This document shows, piece by piece, positions 51,829 through 60,155 of a stretch of DNA of 64,000 bases. Every line of letters begins with the position of its first letter. Positions within the stretch are counted from its first letter, which is position 1. A program made the translations under genes and the position numbers. The notes under the pieces were generated by a model. The model was not told the origin of the DNA. It did no database searches and saw only the letters and a list, made by a program, of their open reading frames with translations. Where the stretch lies: NCBI GenBank assembly GCA_015075375.1, contig JABTUM010000002.1, positions 1,661,393-1,725,392 of the forward strand, given 5' to 3'. The DNA comes from Planctomycetota bacterium (GTDB taxonomy: Bacteria; Planctomycetota; SZUA-567; H5-PLA8).

Positions 51829-52581
51829 TTAGCGCGCCGTCCAGCCGCCGTCGATGACGATCGCCTGCCCGGTGATGTTCCGCGCGGCGGGGCTGCACAG
51901 GAACTCGATCGTCCCCGCCACTTCCTCGACGGTAATGAACTGCTTCTTCGGCATCGGTTCGAGCATGATCTTGGCGATCACCTCGGCTTCGCTGAGGCCG
52001 TGGACTTGGGCCTGGTTCTTGATCTGCTTATCGACGAGCGGCGTATGAATGTAACTGGGGCAGAGGGTATTCACGGTGATGTCGGCATCGGCGGTCTCGA
52101 GCGCCGCGACCTTCGCGAGCCCCAGCAGCCCATGTTTGGCGGCGACGTAGGCGCCCTTGAAGGGCGAAGCCACCAGCGCGTGAATCGAGCCGACGTTCAC
52201 GACGCGGCCGTAGCCGGCGGCGCGCATGCGCGGCAACAGCGCGCGGGTGAGCAGGAACGGACCCTTGAGCATGATGTCGATGAGCTGCCCGAAGCGCTCG
52301 GGCGGAAATTCCTCGAGCTTCGCGACGTGCTGCAAGCCGGCGTTGTTGACGAGCACCTCGACGGAGGCCTCGCCCAGTTCGGCCACCGCGCGCTCGACGG
52401 CGGCGGAGTCGCTCACGTCGAACGCCAGCGCGCGCGCTCCAGGGAGGCCCGCGACCGTCTCGGTCACGGAGGCGAGTTGGACGTCGCACGCGATAACGCG
52501 CCATCCCGCGCGCGCGAAGTGTTCGGCCAAGCCGCGGCCCAAACCGCTGCCGGCGCCGGTGATCAGGATGGAGCGAGACAT
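51829..52581 (-). CDS. Short-chain dehydrogenase, 3-hydroxybutyrate dehydrogenase-like
   Basis: This NAD(P)-dependent enzyme (250 residues) has the SDR motif TGAGSGLGRG, NNAG, and the active-site Ser in VGSIHALVAS with YVAAKHG. The stretch near the C terminus (NTLCPSYIHTPLVDKQIKNQA) is typical of bacterial 3-hydroxybutyrate dehydrogenases, which interconvert hydroxybutyrate and acetoacetate, though the same loop occurs in relatives. AAGGTG lies five bases before the ATG. It is 39 bp downstream of the isomerase-like gene, on the same strand, with a heptamer repeat between them. Confidence 0.85.
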   Translation of the reverse strand: MSRSILITGAGSGLGRGLAEHFARAGWRVIACDVQLASVTETVAGLPGARALAFDVSDSAAVERAVAELGEASVEVLVNNAGLQHVAKLEEFPPERFGQLIDIMLKGPFLLTRALLPRMRAAGYGRVVNVGSIHALVASPFKGAYVAAKHGLLGLAKVAALETADADITVNTLCPSYIHTPLVDKQIKNQAQVHGLSEAEVIAKIMLEPMPKKQFITVEEVAGTIEFLCSPAARNITGQAIVIDGGWTAR

Positions 52582-52592
52582 GCGTACACCTT

Positions 52593-52619
52593 GGTGAACG
52601 GTAAACGCTGAACGGATTG
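52593..52619. repeat. Heptamer repeat, single arm (GGTAAAC family)
   Basis: GGTGAAC, GGTAAAC, GCTGAAC and GGATTGA run in tandem between the dehydrogenase-like and isomerase-like genes. Confidence 0.65.
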
Positions 52620-52620
52620 A

Positions 52621-53412
52621 CTACAGCGCCATGATCTTCTTGATGCGCTCGGTCGTTTCCTTCATCCGCGCTTCGTCGCCGCCGACTTCGCTGATCAGCG
52701 CGCCGTCGAAGCCGATGGCGCGGAGTTCCTTCATCACCACGGGCCAGTTGCAGTCGCCGTCCATGAGCTGGGTCCAGGTGGGCGGATTGCGCTTGTAGTC
52801 CTTGACGTGCACCTTCTTGATGCGCTTGCCGATGTCGCGGACCCACATCTCGGTGAAGCCGAAGTGGAGCAGGTTCGCGGTATCGAGGTAAATGCCGATG
52901 TGCGAGCTTCCGACTTCGTCGACGAACTGAACGGCTTCGCGGGGCGAGAGGATGAACTTGTTCCAGACGTTCTCGATGCAAATCGCGCAATTCGCCTTCT
53001 CGGCGGCGGGGGCCAGCTTCTTCAACGCGTCGCGGCAATCGTTCCAGGCGCGGTAATGGCTGTCCTGCGCTTCGAGCTGCCCCGGATGCAAAAGCATCCC
53101 GTCGACGCCGATGCGTTCGGCAATCTCCAGCCCGCGGCGCAGAATCGCACAGCGTTTCTCGCGCGAGGCGGCGTCGGGGCTAAGCAGCGAACCCGAGTCC
53201 TTGCGTGTGGCGATCAGGCTGCTGACTTCGATGCCGCGCGCGTCGCAGGCCTTGCGCACGGCGTCGAGTTCGGCGTTCGTCGCGTCGATACCCGGCTGGC
53301 CCTGGTCGCTGAAGACCAGTTCGATGGCCTCGTAGCCGCAGGCCTTGGCCTGGTCGAGGTCGGCTTCGAGACGTTCGCGCTTGAGACACAACTGCGTGAT
53401 GCCCGGCTTCAT
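52621..53412 (-). CDS. Sugar phosphate isomerase/epimerase (xylose isomerase-like TIM barrel)
   Basis: This 263-residue protein fits the AP endonuclease 2/xylose isomerase-like TIM-barrel group. Metal-binding segments are suggested by ENVWNKFIL, GIYLDTANLLHFG, KKVHVKDYK and LISEVGGDE, with the usual His, Glu and Asp positions. These enzymes act on sugars or sugar acids in catabolism. GGGGGAA precedes the ATG. It lies downstream of the histidine-kinase gene by 47 bp on the same strand; whether they share a transcript is unclear. Substrate unknown. Confidence 0.87.
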   Translation of the reverse strand: MKPGITQLCLKRERLEADLDQAKACGYEAIELVFSDQGQPGIDATNAELDAVRKACDARGIEVSSLIATRKDSGSLLSPDAASREKRCAILRRGLEIAERIGVDGMLLHPGQLEAQDSHYRAWNDCRDALKKLAPAAEKANCAICIENVWNKFILSPREAVQFVDEVGSSHIGIYLDTANLLHFGFTEMWVRDIGKRIKKVHVKDYKRNPPTWTQLMDGDCNWPVVMKELRAIGFDGALISEVGGDEARMKETTERIKKIMAL

Positions 53413-53459
53413 GCGGCGTTCCCCCTGTGAATGCGCGGCGGCACGGACGGCTCGCGCGG

Positions 53460-55481
53460 TCAGATGGCAGGCAGGTAAACGGTGAAGGTGCTGCCTTCGC
53501 CGGCCACGCTGCTGACTTCGATGCGCCCGCCGTGCTGATCGACGATCTTCTGCGAGATGGACAGGCCCAAACCCGTCCCCACATCCTTATCGGTATAAAA
53601 CGGATCGAAGATGCGCGGCAGCGTCTCGGGCGGAATCCCGTGGCCGCGGTCCTCGACCTCCACGGCAATCTCGCGGCGCGGGCGCTCTTCGGGCGGCTGG
53701 TCGCCCTCGCGGAAAAGCACCGCGCCTTCGACGATGCGCAGCCGCAGCGTCACCGAACCGTCTTCGCGGCTGGCTTGAACCGCATTGAGCACGATGTTGC
53801 GCAGCACCTGGCGCAGCTTGTCGCCGTTGCCCAGTACGCCGGGCATCGGCGTCTCGGGCTCGATCAGTTCGGCCTTCACTTTCGCGTTCTTGAAATCGGG
53901 CTGCATGTCCTTGAGCAGATCGGCGATGAGGCGGTCCATGTGCACCGGCATCAGCGTCAGTTCGCGCTGGCGCGAGTAGTCCAGCAGGTCCTGCACGATC
54001 TTGTTCATGCGGTCGACTTCTTCGAGCACGATCTGCGTGTACTCGCCGAACTTCTCGGTGCTTTCCTTCTTGTGGACCGACTCCTGGATAAGCTGCGTGA
54101 AGCCGCGAATCGAGTTGAGCGGATTGCGGATCTCGTGCGCCACGCCGGCTGCCATCTGGCCCAGAGCGGCGAGATGCTGGCTGCGGCGGAGTTGCTCTTC
54201 GAGCCGGCGGATGCGGGTCAGGTCGCGGAAGTTGGCGACGACGCCCACCAGGCTCCCGGCGTGGTCGGTCTGCGGGGACGTGCTGAGCCCCACGGGGACC
54301 GGGCCGCGCGGCGTCTGCACGCGCACTTCGTAGCGGTCTTCGCTCTTGCCCGACTGCAGGGTCTCCGAGACCAGCTTGTTCATCTCGGAAAGCTCTTCGA
54401 CTTCGGCGAGCTTGCGCCCCAGCAGCGCGCCTTCGGGCTGTTCCAGAATCTCCAGCGCCGCGCGGTTGATGCGCACGATCCGCCCGTAAATGTCCACCAC
54501 CAGCAGCCCGCTGGAGAGCGAACGCAGCACCGAGTTGTTGAACTCGGCCGCGTCGAGCAACTCGGTGTACAGGTTCGTGTTTTCGAGGCAGACGGCGGCC
54601 TGCACGGCCATGGCGCTGCAGAGCTTGAGGTCGGCCTCGCTGAACGGATCGCCGCCCTCGATCTTGTCGATGTAGATCAGCCCCAGCACGCGATCCTTGA
54701 GCTGCAGCGGCACGCCCATGATCGACTGAACGTGCATGGTGTGGATCGAATCGGCCTGCCGCAGGCGCTCGTCGGTCTCGGCGTTGATCGAGAGAAAACT
54801 CTCCTTGTTCTCGAGCACCTCGCGCGCGGCGGTGCGGGATATCTGGATGTCTTCCTGGCGCTTGAGGCCTTCCTTGGTGCGGATGAACTTCAGCCCCGGC
54901 GAACCGTCCGGCGCGAGCAGCAGGATCACGCCGCGGTCGGCGCTGAAGCCCTGGAGCAGGAAGTCGAGCACCTTTTCCAGCAGCGCGCGGCGATGCAGGA
55001 TCGAACTGACCGTGCGCATGAACTCGTAGAGCAGCGTCAGATGCCGCTGCGCGTCCGGGATCGTCGTCCCGTCCTTGAGTTCCAGCAGCTTCGTCTCGTC
55101 CATCTTGAGGGTCATGCGCGTCGCGGCATTCTTGCGGTCTTCGCTGAAGACCACCTGCGGCGAGGGCATGACGCGGGACGAGTGGCACTCCAGAAGGAAA
55201 ACCGTATCCCCGATGGCGACGCGGTCGCCGTTCTGCAGGATCGTCTCGGCGGCGATGCGGGCGTCGTTGACGTAGGTGCCGTTGGTGCTGTCGAGATCGA
55301 CGACGGAAAGCCGGCCTTCGGTGACGCGGATCTCGGCGTGGTTGCGGCTGGCGGCTTCGTCTTCCAAAGACACGTCGCTGGTGCGCTCGCGCCCCAGCCG
55401 AATCAAGTCTTTGCTGATCGGAACCCGCCGGCCCTTGTAGGGACCGGAGAGCACCACCAGTTCACCCACAAGCGTGGCCAC
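53460..55481 (-). CDS. Hybrid-input sensor histidine kinase (FHA-GAF-PAS-HisKA-HATPase)
   Basis: This soluble kinase (673 residues) begins with an FHA domain (RLGRERTSDVSLEDEAASRNHAEI, phosphothreonine-binding), continues with GAF (about 148-305), PAS (about 315-425), a dimerisation domain with phospho-acceptor His449 in AAGVAHEIRNPLNSI, and an ATP-binding domain (GHGIPPETLPRIFDPFYTDK, GTGLGLSISQKIVDQHGG). No membrane segment or receiver domain is seen, and no response regulator adjoins it. The start is GTG 55481, with GGAGG ten bases upstream. An FHA domain at the front suggests that Ser/Thr phosphorylation feeds into it, and a kinase-like protein is encoded 3 kb away. Confidence 0.93.
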   Translation of the reverse strand: MATLVGELVVLSGPYKGRRVPISKDLIRLGRERTSDVSLEDEAASRNHAEIRVTEGRLSVVDLDSTNGTYVNDARIAAETILQNGDRVAIGDTVFLLECHSSRVMPSPQVVFSEDRKNAATRMTLKMDETKLLELKDGTTIPDAQRHLTLLYEFMRTVSSILHRRALLEKVLDFLLQGFSADRGVILLLAPDGSPGLKFIRTKEGLKRQEDIQISRTAAREVLENKESFLSINAETDERLRQADSIHTMHVQSIMGVPLQLKDRVLGLIYIDKIEGGDPFSEADLKLCSAMAVQAAVCLENTNLYTELLDAAEFNNSVLRSLSSGLLVVDIYGRIVRINRAALEILEQPEGALLGRKLAEVEELSEMNKLVSETLQSGKSEDRYEVRVQTPRGPVPVGLSTSPQTDHAGSLVGVVANFRDLTRIRRLEEQLRRSQHLAALGQMAAGVAHEIRNPLNSIRGFTQLIQESVHKKESTEKFGEYTQIVLEEVDRMNKIVQDLLDYSRQRELTLMPVHMDRLIADLLKDMQPDFKNAKVKAELIEPETPMPGVLGNGDKLRQVLRNIVLNAVQASREDGSVTLRLRIVEGAVLFREGDQPPEERPRREIAVEVEDRGHGIPPETLPRIFDPFYTDKDVGTGLGLSISQKIVDQHGGRIEVSSVAGEGSTFTVYLPAI

Positions 55482-55627
55482 GTTCGGCGAACCTCCAGCC
55501 GTCGAATACGGTCGAAACGAATGAAATGCGGCTCCTGCGCCCATCGTTCATAGCGCTTGCCACCGATTTGACAAGAAACGGGACCGGGATTTGACAGCGC
55601 CCCCGTACGGCGTCCAATCTGCTGCGT

Positions 55628-56431
55628 ATGCCCCCCCGCTCCGCGAGCCCCCGCCCCTGGCCCGTCGTGCTCCTGACCGACTTCGGCCCCGGCAGCACTT
55701 ACGTGGGCCAGATGAAGCTTGTTTTGGAATCGAACGCTCCCGGCGTGCGCACGATCGACCTCGCGCACGACCTCCCGGCCCAGGATACGGTCGCCGCGGC
55801 GTTGATCCTTAAAGGAGCGCTGCCCTGCCTGCCGCGCCCGGCGGTGCTCTGCGCCGTGGTCGATCCGGGCGTCGGCAGCGCGCGGCGCATCCTCGCGGCG
55901 GGCTTCGGGCCGGGCCGCGTGGCGCTGCTGCCCGACAACGGCCTGCTCGCGGCGCTCCAGGCGTGGGGCCGGCCCACCGCGCTGCGCGCCGTCACGAACG
56001 CGCGCTGCTTCCGGCATCCGGTCAGTCCCGTTTTTCACGGCCGCGATTGCTTCGCGCCGGTCGCGGCCAAGCTGGCCCAAGGCTTCGGCCTCGCCAAGCT
56101 GGGACCCGCGGTGCAGCCTTCCAGCCTCGCGCCGCTGCCGTGGCCGCGGGTGCGAGCGGGACTCCAAGGCGTCCGCGTGATCTACGCCGACCGCTTCGGC
56201 AACCTCGTCACGAATCTCGCAGCGGATGCAGTACCGCCGGGCGCGAAGCTCGCGATCCGCCTGGGCCGCCGCAAGCTCACGCTGGTGAGTCACTACGCCG
56301 AAGCGCGCCCGGGGCAAGCCGTGGCGCTGTGGGGCAGCTTCGGTCACTTAGAGATAGCCGTCCGCGACGGCTCGGCAGCGCGAATTCTAAAGGTGGGCGT
56401 GGGCAGTGCGGTGGCGGTGCGAGCGGTTTAG
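55628..56431 (+). CDS. SAM hydrolase (S-adenosyl-L-methionine hydroxide adenosyltransferase family)
   Basis: The protein (267 residues) belongs to the DUF62 family that splits SAM to adenosine and methionine. Typical segments are LLTDFGPGSTYVGQMK, VVDPGVGSARR, LPDNGLLAAL, VFHGRDCFAPVAAKLA and ADRFGNLVTNL. GTAT precedes the ATG without a clear ribosome binding site. It is divergent from the histidine kinase. Some relatives make halogenated nucleosides, but the sequence has no obvious sign of halide specificity. Confidence 0.9.
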   Translation: MPPRSASPRPWPVVLLTDFGPGSTYVGQMKLVLESNAPGVRTIDLAHDLPAQDTVAAALILKGALPCLPRPAVLCAVVDPGVGSARRILAAGFGPGRVALLPDNGLLAALQAWGRPTALRAVTNARCFRHPVSPVFHGRDCFAPVAAKLAQGFGLAKLGPAVQPSSLAPLPWPRVRAGLQGVRVIYADRFGNLVTNLAADAVPPGAKLAIRLGRRKLTLVSHYAEARPGQAVALWGSFGHLEIAVRDGSAARILKVGVGSAVAVRAV

Positions 56432-56529
56432 CCACGGGTTCATTTGACAAGCGGGCGAAAGCCCGCACAATCCTTCCGCGGCAGGTGTGGCGCCGGCTTG
56501 ACAAGCGATCCGGAATCCAGCCTTCCCGT

Positions 56530-56616
56530 GCGCACGTGGCGGAATTGGCAGACGCGCCAGCTTGAGGGGCTGGTGGGAGCAATCCCGTGGTGGTTCAAAT
56601 CCACTCGTGCGCACCA
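56530..56616 (+). tRNA. tRNA-Leu (anticodon GAG)
   Basis: The 87-base sequence folds as a class II tRNA. The acceptor stem is GCGCACG/CGTGCGC with discriminator A and an encoded CCA (56614-56616). The anticodon stem CCAGC/GCTGG encloses loop TTGAGGG with anticodon GAG (56564-56566). A long variable arm follows, and the T-loop is TTCAAAT. The T stem includes one G-T wobble. It reads the codons CUC and CUU. Confidence 0.97.
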
Positions 56617-56632
56617 CTTAAAAGTTCGGACC

Positions 56633-56660
56633 GAGGCCGCGGCAACCCGCGGCCTCTTTC
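56633..56660 (+). terminator. Rho-independent terminator after tRNA-Leu
   Basis: GAGGCCGCGG (56633-56642), loop CAAC and CCGCGGCCTC (56647-56656) form a perfect 10-bp stem followed by TTTC. It ends only 19 bp before the PPK2 start codon. Confidence 0.8.
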
Positions 56661-56678
56661 TGTTTCAGGAGGCTTCCC

Positions 56679-57494
56679 GTGAACGAGTCGCTCACCGCGC
56701 GCCTGCGCATCAAACCCGGCCAGCACGTCAAACTCGCCCGCCACGACCCGGATTTCACCGGCCCGTTCACGAACAAGAAGGACGCCAAGGACGCGACCAA
56801 GAAAAATCTCGATAAGCTCTTCGAACTTCAATACAAGATGTACGCCGAGAACAAGCACAGCCTCCTGGTGGTGCTCCAGGCCATGGACACCGCCGGCAAG
56901 GACGGCCTGATCCGGCACGTCATGACGGGCATGAATCCGCAAGGCTGCCACGTCACCTCCTTCAAGAAGCCGTCCGAACGCGAACTCGACCAGGATTACC
57001 TCTGGCGCATCCACCAAGCCGTGCCCGCCAAGGGCGAGGTGGGCATCTTCAACCGCAGCCATTACGAAGACGTGCTGGTGGTGCGCGTGCACGATCTGGT
57101 CCCGAAAACCGTCTGGAGCAAGCGTTACGAGGAGATCAACCAGTTCGAGCATTACCTCGCTTCGACCGGCATGACGATCGTCAAAATTTTCCTGCACATC
57201 AGCAAGAACGAGCAGAAGCAGCGGCTCCAAGCGCGCCTCGACGACCCGCTCAAGCACTGGAAGTTCTCGCCCGCCGATCTGGGCGAGCGCAAGCATTGGA
57301 ACGAGTACATGCGCGCCTACGAGGACGCACTCTCGAAGTGCAGTACGCCTCACGCGCCGTGGTACGTGATCCCGGCCAACGAGAAGTGGTTCCGCAATTA
57401 CGCGGTCTCGCAGATTCTGGTCGATACGATGAGCAGGCTGAGGATGAGCTGGCCGAAGCCGACCTTCGACCCCAAAGACATCAAGATTGTGTAA
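56679..57494 (+). CDS. ppk2: Polyphosphate kinase 2 family phosphotransferase
   Basis: This enzyme transfers phosphate between polyphosphate and nucleotides. The Walker A motif QAMDTAGKDG, the lid region (GFNPQGC-like MNPQGCHVTSFKKPS) and the conserved IFNRSHYEDVLVVRVH are complete. The 271-residue length and sequence fit class III of PPK2, which can act on nucleoside mono- and diphosphates. The start is GTG 56679 with CAGGAGG six bases upstream. It follows tRNA-Leu and its terminator by 19 bp, so its transcript may come from read-through or from an overlapping promoter. The convergent Ntn-hydrolase gene lies 125 bp away. Confidence 0.93.
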   Translation: MNESLTARLRIKPGQHVKLARHDPDFTGPFTNKKDAKDATKKNLDKLFELQYKMYAENKHSLLVVLQAMDTAGKDGLIRHVMTGMNPQGCHVTSFKKPSERELDQDYLWRIHQAVPAKGEVGIFNRSHYEDVLVVRVHDLVPKTVWSKRYEEINQFEHYLASTGMTIVKIFLHISKNEQKQRLQARLDDPLKHWKFSPADLGERKHWNEYMRAYEDALSKCSTPHAPWYVIPANEKWFRNYAVSQILVDTMSRLRMSWPKPTFDPKDIKIV

Positions 57495-57501
57495 GTGGTG
57501 A

Positions 57502-57619
57502 GATTTTAGATTTTAGATTTTGGATTTTATACCCACCGCACAGAAGCGCGCAGCGCTACGCGTTGCCGTTCAATCCAAAGCCCTCAAATCCAAAATCTAA
57601 AATTTAAAATCCAAAATCG
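57502..57619. repeat. Heptamer repeat in inverted arms between convergent genes (GATTTTG family)
   Basis: The left arm (57502-57530) is GATTTTA, GATTTTA, GATTTTG, GATTTTA. The right arm (57585-57618), on the minus strand, reads GATTTTG, GATTTTA, AATTTTA, GATTTTG, GATTTGA. The arms can fold into a long AU-rich hairpin, which could act as a terminator or mRNA-end structure for both convergent genes (PPK2 and the proteasome-like gene). Confidence 0.8.
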
Positions 57620-58186
57620 CTACGTCTTGATCTCAAACGTCTCCGCCTCGCCGCCGCAGTGAACGTCGAACTCGATGGCCGTGTGCACGGCATGCAGGGC
57701 AATCTTCGCCGGATCGCGTTCGGATTCGTACTGCGTGAAGAGCGCCCCCAGCGCGTAATCCGCCCCGCCGCCGATGGCTGCGTACTTCTTGAGCGGCATC
57801 ACCGAGAGGTTCGAGAAGACCGAGAAGATGCCTTGGCGGTTGGCCACCAGGAACGAAGCGTCGATATCGCCGAAGGGCGAATCTTTTTCGGGCGGCTGAT
57901 CGTTCACGAAATTGTACTTCTTGTGCAGATCCTGCCAGAAGCGCACGAAGAAGCGGAAAATCCCGCGCGAAGTATTCAGGTTCGGCGTGCCGCGCGCGGC
58001 GAGGTAATCGTCGAGGATGTTGTCGTAGAGCGACCAGCCGGTCGCGCCCAGCAGGCAGCGCCCGACTTTGCGGATCTTGTGCGTCTCGGTGTTGTGCGGA
58101 CCGTGCCGGTGCGTACCGCTGGTGGTGAGCGTATCGGCGGCCATCACAATGCGGCGGCCTTTGCGTACGGCGACGACGATGGACAT
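57620..58186 (-). CDS. Proteasome/HslV-like Ntn hydrolase with N-terminal serine
   Basis: This 188-residue protein resembles HslV and proteasome beta subunits: it starts MSIVVAVRKG where HslV starts MTTIVAVRR. Removal of Met would expose Ser1 in place of the usual Thr. Asp17 (counted from Ser) is conserved in MAADTLTT, and a Lys-rich HKIRKVG stretch stands near the usual Lys33. The rest (CLLGATGWSLYDNILDDYL; YAAIGGGADYALGALFTQYE) follows the family. No hslU ATPase is adjacent. I start at ATG 58186 with GGAG upstream. It is a predicted self-compartmentalised peptidase, but activity and assembly are uncertain. Confidence 0.72.
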   Translation of the reverse strand: MSIVVAVRKGRRIVMAADTLTTSGTHRHGPHNTETHKIRKVGRCLLGATGWSLYDNILDDYLAARGTPNLNTSRGIFRFFVRFWQDLHKKYNFVNDQPPEKDSPFGDIDASFLVANRQGIFSVFSNLSVMPLKKYAAIGGGADYALGALFTQYESERDPAKIALHAVHTAIEFDVHCGGEAETFEIKT

Positions 58187-58344
58187 GCGGACCGGGCTCC
58201 GGGGACCGCTGGGTATATACGCGCCGCGGCGGCCGCTCGCAACCGAGTCGGACCGCTTCGCTTCCCGCGAAAAGTTCCTTGCTCGCCTTGGTCGTGCGTT
58301 AAAGTAGCCCTTGCACATTGCGAAGGAAGGAATCCGTCTCGCCC

Positions 58345-60123
58345 ATGGCCGATTTGACCGGGCAAACGATCGCCGGATACCCCATCGAGAAGCCGATCGG
58401 CAAAGGCTCCTATGGGCTCGTATACCAGGCGCAGACGTCGGCCGATCCGCTGGCGGTGAAGCTGCTGCGTGACGAACTCCGCGGCGACGAAAAGCTCAAT
58501 CTGGCGCTTAAAGCGGGCTGGGAAAAAAGCCAGCCGGTGGTCCACGACAACCTCGTCGCGATCTTCGGCGCCGGCCACGAACCGCCCCACGGCACGTACC
58601 TCCTGATGGAGTTGCTGAAGGTTAAATCCCTGCGCGTGATCGTCCACGCGGGGATGCAGTTGGCTTGGCGCGACGTGCTCCAGATCTGCCGCGAAATCGC
58701 CAAAGGCCTCAAGGCGCTCCACGACGCCGGTCACGCCCACGGCGATCTGTGGCCCTCCAACGTGCTCCTGACGCAGGACCAGGACGTCAAGGTCGAAGGC
58801 GCCGGCGCGCTGGTGACGCTGACGCGCCCGCTCACCGAACTGCTGATTCCGCCCGCCGTCGGGTACCAGGCCCCCGAACGCTTGCAAGGCGCGTACGGTT
58901 CGCCGGGCGCCGACCTCTTCGCGCTGGGCGGATGCCTGTATTTCATGCTCAGCGGCGGGATCGACCCCTTCCCCGGCAACGACGCGCAGCAAGTGGCCCA
59001 CGCGATCCTGGAAAAAGATCCCGCGCCGATCAGCGCCCATCGCGACGACGTCTCGGAAGAACTGCAAGTCTTCCTGAGCCGCCTGCTCGCGCGCGATCCG
59101 GTGCAGCGTTACGGCAGCGCCGACGACGTGATCGCCGAGATCGACCGCCTGCGCGGCGGCCAGCCCCTCGAACCGCTGAAGGGCGGCGCGCCGGCGAAGT
59201 TCCCGGCCAACCCGCCTTCCAGCGTGCGGCTGGCCGCGGGCGTCCGCGCCGATCCGCCCGAACTGGGCTCCAGCGCCAACGCCAAGAAGAAGCGCAGCGA
59301 TCCGTTCGCGTTCGACGAGCCCGGCGCCAAGAAAGAAGAGAAGCCCGCCGACGAAAGTTCCGGCGCGCTCGCGGCCGCGCTCCTGGCTTCGGCCAGCGGC
59401 GAGAACCGCCCCATGGAAGCGCCGCGCCCCGACGCCTCGCTCAGCGGCGCGCGCGGACTGCCCGTGCGCCCGGGACGCGGGCTGACTTCGGTCGGCAAGC
59501 TCAAGTCGCACATCATGTCCACCATTCCGCAGAGCGAGCAGGAACGCAAAGGCGACGACCTCTTCCACCAAGGCCAGCTGCCCGCCGCGCTGATCAACTG
59601 GAAGGACGCGGTTCAGAAGGGGCACGAGCATGTCGGCCTGCGCGTCAAGATCGAACTCGGCGAAGTCGAGCACAAGAAGCAGCAGTTCGATATCGGCGTG
59701 AGCGAAGCCAAAATCTCGATGGATGTGAACGACTTCGATTCGGCGCTGAAGCACGTGCAGGAAGCGTACGACGCCGCGCTGACCGAACGCCAGCGCGAGG
59801 ACGCGGCGAAGTTGAAAGAAGCGATCCACGCGCAGCGCGCCAATCTGGAACGCTCCCGAGGCGTCACGCGCATGGCGGTCATCGCCGGCGTCGTCGTGGT
59901 CCTGCTGCTCGTGGCGGCCTTCGTACTGCTTCGCGGCGGCGAGACCAAGCCGCCCGAACCGCCTGCGCCAGCGCCCGAAGCGCCCAAGACGCAAGCGCCC
60001 GCCGAACCCAAAGCCGAGACGGTCCCGCTCCCGGCCACCGATCCGCCCGCGCTCCCCCCCGCCCCGCCCGAAGACGCGCCCGCGGAAGCGCCGAAGACTC
60101 CCGAAGTTCCGGCGTCTCCTTAA
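58345..60123 (+). CDS. Membrane-anchored Ser/Thr kinase-like protein lacking DFG
   Basis: This 592-residue protein has an N-terminal protein kinase fold: glycine loop IGKGSYGLVYQA, catalytic Lys39 in LAVKLL, HGD (132-134) with Asn139 in HGDLWPSN, and YQAPERL. The DFG motif is replaced by EGA at 151-153, so magnesium binding and activity are doubtful. A Pro-rich linker, a tetratricopeptide-like helical part (about 390-490) and one membrane helix (about 510-529) follow, ending with a Pro/Ala-rich tail of about 60 residues outside. The FHA-containing kinase 3 kb away may act in the same network. Start ATG 58345, with AAGGAAGGAA upstream. Confidence 0.82.
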   Translation: MADLTGQTIAGYPIEKPIGKGSYGLVYQAQTSADPLAVKLLRDELRGDEKLNLALKAGWEKSQPVVHDNLVAIFGAGHEPPHGTYLLMELLKVKSLRVIVHAGMQLAWRDVLQICREIAKGLKALHDAGHAHGDLWPSNVLLTQDQDVKVEGAGALVTLTRPLTELLIPPAVGYQAPERLQGAYGSPGADLFALGGCLYFMLSGGIDPFPGNDAQQVAHAILEKDPAPISAHRDDVSEELQVFLSRLLARDPVQRYGSADDVIAEIDRLRGGQPLEPLKGGAPAKFPANPPSSVRLAAGVRADPPELGSSANAKKKRSDPFAFDEPGAKKEEKPADESSGALAAALLASASGENRPMEAPRPDASLSGARGLPVRPGRGLTSVGKLKSHIMSTIPQSEQERKGDDLFHQGQLPAALINWKDAVQKGHEHVGLRVKIELGEVEHKKQQFDIGVSEAKISMDVNDFDSALKHVQEAYDAALTERQREDAAKLKEAIHAQRANLERSRGVTRMAVIAGVVVVLLLVAAFVLLRGGETKPPEPPAPAPEAPKTQAPAEPKAETVPLPATDPPALPPAPPEDAPAEAPKTPEVPASP

Positions 60124-60155
60124 GAAGGAACCGTACGCCCTCCGGAGCGCCCCCG

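Noticed and set aside
53427..55553. A 708-residue plus-strand open frame opposite the histidine kinase
   Set aside because: The minus-strand kinase has complete FHA, GAF, PAS, HisKA and ATPase motifs; the plus-strand reading has none.
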